Positions 56,808-61,374 of a stretch of DNA of 61,374 nucleotides are shown here, piece after piece (position 1 is the first letter of the stretch; the number at the start of each line of letters is the position of its first letter). The translations under genes and the position numbers were made by a program. The DNA is taken from positions 1-61,374 of the forward strand of contig DSBG01000114.1 in assembly GCA_011046135.1 (NCBI GenBank), written 5' to 3'. A model generated the notes under the pieces. It saw nothing but the letters and a program-made list of their open reading frames with translations. It was not told the origin of the DNA and searched no databases. This DNA comes from Deltaproteobacteria bacterium. Lineage in GTDB: Bacteria; Desulfobacterota; Desulfomonilia; UBA1062.

Positions 56808-59800
56808 CCGGAATCACCGAAAACATCCTCGAACAAACCTGCCTGGAATGGCTGGCCGAACTGGGCTGGACAGTGTTGCACGGCCCGGACCTGGCTCCCG
56901 GCATGCCGGGGCAGGAGCGCGAGGATTACCGACAGATTTTCCTTCTGGATCGCTTGCGTAATGCATTGACCGCAATCAATCCTGATGTCCCATCTGCGGG
57001 GATTGAAGAGGCGCTGCGCCAGATACTCGCCGTTGGCGGGCCAGATATCGTCAGCAATAATCGCGCCTTTCACCGGCTGCTGACCGACGGCGTGGACGTT
57101 GAAGTGCCGTCCCTTGATGGCTATGGCGGTTCCCGGCATCTCAAGGTCTGGCTGCTGGACCTGGAAGAGATCGACAACAACGACTGGTTGGCGTTGAACC
57201 AGTACACCGTCATCGAGGACAACAAGAACCGGCGTGCCGACGTGGTGGTCTTCGTCAACGGTTTGCCGCTGTCGATTCTCGAACTGAAAAACCCCGGTGC
57301 CGAAAACGCCACCATCAAGCACGCCTTCAATCAGCTTCAGACCTACAAGAAGGACATCCCGTCTCTTTTTACCGGCAACGAACTGCTGGTGATCTCCGAC
57401 GGGATTCAGGCGCGCTCTGGCACCATCACCTCGGGATGGGACCGGTTCATGCCCTGGCGAACCATCGATGGCGAGAGCGTCGCGCCCAAAGGGATGCCGG
57501 AACTGGAGACCACCATCCGCGGCCTGTTCGAGCGCCGGGTGTTCCTCGATTACATCCTGAACTTCGTGGTTTTCGAGGATGACGGGGCGAAGATCATCAA
57601 AAAGTCGGCGGCCTACCATCAGTACTGGGCGGTCAACAAGGCTTTGGGCTGTACCCTTTCGGCCTGCGGCATCGATGCCGAGGCTTCCAGGCTCTTCGGG
57701 CGTTTCCCGGCCGAGAGCAACCCCTGGCAGGTGGCTGAGCCCACGGCCCACTACGGTAAGGGGACGCCCCATTTCGGCGGCAAGCGCATCGGGGTGGTCT
57801 GGCACACCCAGGGCAGCGGCAAAAGCCTGTCGATGACCTTCTATGCCGGGAAGGTGATCCGCCACCCGAACATGAACAACCCAACGCTGCTGGTCATTAC
57901 CGACCGCAACGACCTGGATGATCAGCTCTTCGGCACCTTTGCCGGGTGCAAGGACCTGCTGCGGCAATCGCCGGTGCAGGCTGGCTCCAGGGCGCATCTG
58001 CGGGAATTGCTGAAGGTCGCTTCAGGCGGCGTGGTGTTCACCACGATCCAGAAGTTCATGCCGGACCAGAAAGGTGATGTCCACCCCCTGTTGTCGGACC
58101 GCGCCAACATTGTCGTCATCGCCGACGAGGCCCACCGCAGCCAGTATGACTTTATCGATGGTTTTGCCCGCCACCTGCATGACGCCTTGCCGCATGCCTC
58201 GTTCATCGGCTTTACCGGCACACCCATCGAAAGCGACGACCGCAGCACCCCGGCGGTCTTTGGCGAGTATATCGACAAGTACGACATCCTCCGTGCGGTG
58301 GAAGACGGCGCGACGGTTCCCATCTACTACGAAAACTGCCTGGCCCGCATCGAACTGGTGGAGTCGGAAAAGCCTCGCATCGATCCCGTGTTCGAGGAGA
58401 TCACCGAGGGCGAGGAAGAGACCGGCAGGCAGAAGTTGCGCAGCAAGTGGGCGGCGCTGGAAGCCATGGTGGGGGCCGAAAAGCGCATTGCGCTGGTCGC
58501 CGAAGACCTGGTGGCGCATTTCGAGGCGCGGCTTGAGGCCATGGATGGCAAGGCCATGATTGTCTGCATGAGCCGACGTATCGCGGTGGACACCTATCAG
58601 GCGATCCGGAAGCTTCGTCCCGACTGGCACGCGGATGACGATACGGCGGGAAAAATGAAGATCGTGATGTCGGGTTCCGCCTCCGATCACATGGACTGGC
58701 AGCCCCACATCCGCAACAAGGCCGGGCGCGAGGCGATGGCGAAACGGTTTAAAGATCCAGCAGATGAGCTGAAACTGGTCATCGTGCGTGATATGTGGCT
58801 GACCGGTTTTGACTGCCCCAGCATGCATACCATGTATATCGACAAACCGATGAGCGGCCACAACCTGATGCAGGCCATCGCACGGGTCAACCGGGTTTTC
58901 CGCGACAAACCCGGAGGGCTGGTGGTCGACTATATCGGGCTTGCCGACTCCTTGAAACGGGCACTTGCCAATTACACCGCCAGCGGCGGCAGGGGTGACG
59001 CCACCATCGATCAGGAACAAGCCCTGGCGGTCTTCCTGGAGAAATACGAAATCGTGCGGGACATGCTGCACGGCTTCGATTACCAGAGTGTCATTTCCGG
59101 TCCGGCATCCGGCCGTATCGCAGGTCTGACCCGGGCAATGGAGTATGTGCTGGCGCTGGAGGACGGCAAAAAGCACTATCTACCGGCTGTCTCAACGCTC
59201 ACCAAGGCGTTTGCGCTGGCAGTGCCGAATCCGAAGGCGCTTGTCTTACGCGATGAGGTCGGCTATTTTCAGGAGTTGCGGACTGCCCTGGTCAAGACGA
59301 CCGGCGACGAACGCGGCAAGTCTCCCGATGAAATGGAAAGCGCCATCCGTCAGCTTGTATCCCGTGCGGTCGCGTCAACGGAGGTGGTCGATATTTTCGC
59401 GGCGGCGGGCATGGAGAAACCGGACATCTCAATCATGTCGGATGAATTCCTCGAAGAGGTGCAGGCGATGCCTCAGAAGAACCTGGCCCTGGAGCTGCTG
59501 AAAAAACTGATCAATGATGAGATCAGGACACGCTCGAAAAAGAATGTGGTTCAGGCCCGTTCCTTTGCCGAGATGCTGGAGCAATCGGTACGGAAATATC
59601 AGAACCGCGCCATCGAAACCGCCGAGGTCATTCAAGAACTGATTCGGCTCGCCAGGGAACTGCGGGAGGCGGGAAAGCGCGGGGAGACACTCGGGCTGAA
59701 CGAAGACGAGGTCGCCTTTTATGATGCACTCGCCGACAATGGCAGCGCCACCCAAGTCATGGGCGATGAGAAGCTGAAGATGCTGGCCATGGAACTGGTT

Positions 59801-59983
59801 CTCCGGGTTCGGCAAAGTGTCACCATCGACTGGACGCTGCGCGAAAACGCCCGCGCTCAAATCCGCGTTCTGGTCAAACGCATCCTGCGCCAGTTCGGTT
59901 ACCCGCCGGACATGGAAAAGAAGGCGATGGAACTGGTGCTGGAGCAGGCCGAGGTTCTTTGTAAGGCATGGGCGATGTCATGA
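56804..59983 (+). CDS. hsdR: Type I restriction enzyme endonuclease/translocase subunit
   Basis: A 1059-residue HsdR. The N-terminal PD-(D/E)xK nuclease has [23 protein letters not shown] near residues 140-162 (catalytic D and ExK). The SF2 motor follows: Walker [16 protein letters not shown] near 331, [20 protein letters not shown] near 442, FIGFTGTP and the later [20 protein letters not shown] and [12 protein letters not shown]-terminal helical domain binds the methyltransferase core. It cleaves unmethylated DNA after ATP-driven translocation. The gene is intact although hsdM is broken, which is harmless only because HsdR needs HsdM2S to act. Confidence 0.96.
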   Translation: MTGITENILEQTCLEWLAELGWTVLHGPDLAPGMPGQEREDYRQIFLLDRLRNALTAINPDVPSAGIEEALRQILAVGGPDIVSNNRAFHRLLTDGVDVEVPSLDGYGGSRHLKVWLLDLEEIDNNDWLALNQYTVIEDNKNRRADVVVFVNGLPLSILELKNPGAENATIKHAFNQLQTYKKDIPSLFTGNELLVISDGIQARSGTITSGWDRFMPWRTIDGESVAPKGMPELETTIRGLFERRVFLDYILNFVVFEDDGAKIIKKSAAYHQYWAVNKALGCTLSACGIDAEASRLFGRFPAESNPWQVAEPTAHYGKGTPHFGGKRIGVVWHTQGSGKSLSMTFYAGKVIRHPNMNNPTLLVITDRNDLDDQLFGTFAGCKDLLRQSPVQAGSRAHLRELLKVASGGVVFTTIQKFMPDQKGDVHPLLSDRANIVVIADEAHRSQYDFIDGFARHLHDALPHASFIGFTGTPIESDDRSTPAVFGEYIDKYDILRAVEDGATVPIYYENCLARIELVESEKPRIDPVFEEITEGEEETGRQKLRSKWAALEAMVGAEKRIALVAEDLVAHFEARLEAMDGKAMIVCMSRRIAVDTYQAIRKLRPDWHADDDTAGKMKIVMSGSASDHMDWQPHIRNKAGREAMAKRFKDPADELKLVIVRDMWLTGFDCPSMHTMYIDKPMSGHNLMQAIARVNRVFRDKPGGLVVDYIGLADSLKRALANYTASGGRGDATIDQEQALAVFLEKYEIVRDMLHGFDYQSVISGPASGRIAGLTRAMEYVLALEDGKKHYLPAVSTLTKAFALAVPNPKALVLRDEVGYFQELRTALVKTTGDERGKSPDEMESAIRQLVSRAVASTEVVDIFAAAGMEKPDISIMSDEFLEEVQAMPQKNLALELLKKLINDEIRTRSKKNVVQARSFAEMLEQSVRKYQNRAIETAEVIQELIRLARELREAGKRGETLGLNEDEVAFYDALADNGSATQVMGDEKLKMLAMELVLRVRQSVTIDWTLRENARAQIRVLVKRILRQFGYPPDMEKKAMELVLEQAEVLCKAWAMS

Positions 59984-60132
59984 GCGGATTCCAGCTCCAA
60001 TTCACCATCACCAACCGGATGACCCAGGCGATCACCCGTATTGAACGGGCATCTTCGGCATGGAATCGTGTTGAGCTGGGGCACTGCGCAACATGGTTTG
60101 CGCCATTTCAAACAGCAGAGGGGGCAATATGA
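59980..60132 (+). pseudogene. Remnant of a Fic-family gene (N terminus only)
   Basis: A 50-residue frame starting four bases before the hsdR stop. The first 25 residues, [22 protein letters not shown], resemble the start of a Fic subfamily whose proteins open with FTITNRI...ITRIERARGFL (from memory). The rest (SSAWNRVELGHCATWF) does not continue that family, so an internal deletion has fused it to unrelated sequence. The frame ends in an ATGA overlap with the intact fic gene, so it still links hsdR to fic translation. Confidence 0.55.
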
Positions 60133-61133
60133 AATTTCAGCCGCCCTACACCATCACCCCTGAGATCCTGAACCGGGTTGCTGCGATCAGCGAGGCCATC
60201 GGGCGGCTGACCGTGCTCACCGATCAGGCCAGTTCCTTGCGGTTGCGGCGTATCAATCGCATCCGTACCATCCACGGTTCGCTGGCCATCGAAGGCAACA
60301 CCCTGAGCGAGGCGCAGATCACCGCGATTCTGGAGGGCAAGCGGGTCATCGCCCCGCCCCGTGAGGTGCAGGAGGTGAAAAACGCCCTGGCCGCCTACGA
60401 CCGGTTCGACACCTGGAAGCCTGAGTCGGAAAAGGACTTGCTTGAGGCACACCGGATTCTGATGTCCGGCCTGATCGACGAGGCGGGACTGTATCGGCAT
60501 GGCGGCGTGGGGGTGATGGCGGGCCAGCAGGTAATCCACATGGCCCCGCCCGCAGACCGGTTGCCGCAGCTGATGAGTGACCTGTTCACCTGGCTGGCCG
60601 CCACCGACGCCCACCCACTCATCGCCAGCTCGGTCTTTCACTACGAGTTCGAATTCATCCACCCCTTCGCCGATGGCAATGGCCGCATGGGGCGGCTATG
60701 GCAGAGCCTGATTCTGGCCCGCTGGAATCCCCTGTTCGCCGACATCCCGGTGGAAAGTCTGATCTTCGAACACCAGGCCGAGTATTACCAGGCTATTCAG
60801 GAAAGCACCCAAAAGACCGATTCCGCTCCATTTATCGCCTTCATGCTGCGGATGATTTTGGATACCGTGACCAGCTCGACCCCGGAAGTCGCACCGGAAG
60901 TTACCCCGGAAGTCCGGCTGCTCTCAGTTCTTGCCGGAGAGATGAACCGGCAACAGCTCAAAGAGGCGCTCGGGCTGAAAGACGATGAGCATTTCCGCAA
61001 GACCTATCTGCTCCCCGCTTTGGAGGCAGGGTTGGTTGAAATGACCATTCCCGACAAGCCGCGCAGCAGCAAACAGAAATACCGGCTGACCGACAAGGGC
61101 CGCCAGGTGGTGGCCCGGCAAGGCGGTGGATAA
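60129..61133 (+). CDS. Fic-family AMP-transferase with winged-helix C terminus
   Basis: A 334-residue protein from ATG 60129 (MKFQPPYTITPEILNRVAAI). The catalytic loop FIHPFADGNGRMGRLW is complete near residue 180 (HPFxDGNGRxGR). An N-terminal inhibitory helix with SLAIEGN (the S/TxxxEG motif) near residue 55 makes it a class II, self-inhibited Fic. It should transfer AMP from ATP to a target protein. The C terminus has three copies of a 12-bp repeat (60879-60914, encoding TPEVAPEVTPEV), then a winged helix (MNRQQLKEALGLKDDEHFRKTYLLPALEAG, in parts). It ends the restriction operon and may modify its components or host proteins. Confidence 0.92.
   Translation: MKFQPPYTITPEILNRVAAISEAIGRLTVLTDQASSLRLRRINRIRTIHGSLAIEGNTLSEAQITAILEGKRVIAPPREVQEVKNALAAYDRFDTWKPESEKDLLEAHRILMSGLIDEAGLYRHGGVGVMAGQQVIHMAPPADRLPQLMSDLFTWLAATDAHPLIASSVFHYEFEFIHPFADGNGRMGRLWQSLILARWNPLFADIPVESLIFEHQAEYYQAIQESTQKTDSAPFIAFMLRMILDTVTSSTPEVAPEVTPEVRLLSVLAGEMNRQQLKEALGLKDDEHFRKTYLLPALEAGLVEMTIPDKPRSSKQKYRLTDKGRQVVARQGGG
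60879..60914 (+). repeat. 12-bp tandem repeat in fic
   Basis: Three consecutive units of the form ACCCCGGAAGTC / GCACCGGAAGTT / ACCCCGGAAGTC encode the peptide repeat TPEV-APEV-TPEV between the Fic domain and the winged helix. The unit length is a multiple of three, so copy changes would keep the frame and alter linker length. Confidence 0.8.
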
Positions 61134-61315
61134 CTTGCGACAAATTTGCCTGGAGCAAATTTGGACAGCCGAATGGCTGGTCCCGAAGGGACGGCCTCCA
61201 GGGATGGAGGCCGCACAAACTCACGACACGGCTTGCGACATTGAGCTGTGACAAAGCTATGACAAGGGCTGTGACATCTTGGTGGGCCAGAGTGAGGTAA
61301 CCAGAGAGGCATCCT
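61134..61315. repeat. Stacked hairpins and GACA-type repeats after fic
   Basis: A 180-base stretch full of structure. Two palindromes CAAATTTG (61141-61148 and 61156-61163) are followed by three hairpins in a row: AGCC-GAAT-GGCT (61167-61178), GTCCC-GAA-GGGAC (61180-61192) and GGCCTCC-AGGGAT-GGAGGCC (61193-61212). Then GCTTGCGACA (61231), GCTGTGACA (61245), GCTATGACA (61256) and GCTGTGACA (61268) repeat every 11-14 bases. No T-run is present, so this is not an ordinary terminator. Confidence 0.6.
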
Positions 61316-61374
61316 ATGAAGCAGATGAAACCGTTTGCAGGAAAATGGCGTATCGTAGAGATGGAGGTCTGGGA
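61316..61374 (+). CDS. Start of a conserved hypothetical protein (cut by window edge)
   Basis: ATG 61316, behind AGAGAGG, opens a frame beginning MKQMKPFAGKWRIVEMEVW that runs off the right edge. The start resembles a small uncharacterised protein family (GxWRIxEMExWD) that I recall from restriction loci. Too short for a firm call. Confidence 0.5.
   Translation, partial: MKQMKPFAGKWRIVEMEVW

Noticed and set aside
56750-57997. Minus-strand open frame of 415 residues opposite hsdR
   Set aside because: Antisense shadow of HsdR N terminus and Walker A region; no recognisable domain.
58022-59176. Minus-strand open frame of 384 residues opposite hsdR
   Set aside because: Antisense shadow of the HsdR motor domain, His-rich and without family motifs.

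Overview
The window looks like a chromosomal segment of a strictly anaerobic Gram-negative bacterium of deltaproteobacterial (Desulfobacterota) type. An outer membrane is implied by lptD, gmhA, rlpA and plsB. Anaerobic life is implied by a UroD-type corrinoid methyltransferase cassette, heme synthesis through siroheme (hemB-ahbD-ahbA/B), a K+-dependent membrane pyrophosphatase, an ADP-forming acyl-CoA synthetase-like subunit and 3-hydroxybutyryl-CoA dehydrogenase. The species cannot be named from the sequence alone.

Layout. 1-1271 (minus): glk followed by tkt, which runs off the left edge. 1616-4239 (plus): a DUF1499 lipoprotein, a fused DUF2064/GT2 glycosyltransferase and a DUF3047 protein. 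4341-5192 (minus): hbd. 5349-8338 (plus): a good promoter, then UroD-like methyltransferase, corrinoid protein, a stand-alone MetH-activation-like protein and a small basic protein. 8411-15730 (minus): uvrC, plsB, rlpA, eno, apbE. 15772-18494 (plus): promoter, pth, hppA, terminator. 18535-23202 (plus): two uncharacterised proteins and nadC-nadA-nadB. 23251-24633 (minus): CoA-ligase subunit. 24907-31067 (plus): zinc-ribbon protein, then rplU-rpmA-obg-proB-proA-nadD-rsfS-rlmH, with rsfS frameshifted. 31117-32256 (minus): KamA-like radical SAM protein. 32694-33757 (plus): two tandem paralogues of a helical domain. 33764-36867 (minus): heme genes and a membrane methyltransferase-like protein. 37097-43561 (plus): manC, MBL hydrolase, accD, folC, lptD, HD protein. 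43523-46484 (minus): a four-gene roadblock/PATAN/HAMP/receiver signalling operon. 47017-48041 (plus): gmhA, then ssrA (tmRNA) with its own promoter and terminator.

From about 48042 to the right edge base composition and codon use change and the content becomes a defence island placed just behind the tmRNA gene, a classic integration target. A single operon runs from 48614 to 61133 with every adjacent pair of genes overlapping: xre, hsdM, an ORF6N/PLD-like protein, three small ORFs, hsdS, an 1180-residue protein with a PD-(D/E)xK-like N terminus, hsdR, a tiny fic remnant and an intact fic. hsdM is broken by a 5-bp tandem duplication (GTTCC twice), so the module may be switched off or phase-variable. 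The large nuclease-like protein between hsdS and hsdR is the strongest candidate for an undescribed component: it has no visible P-loop, is co-translated with the Type I restriction genes and is followed by a Fic AMP-transferase. The window closes with stacked hairpins, GACA-containing repeats and the start of another gene.
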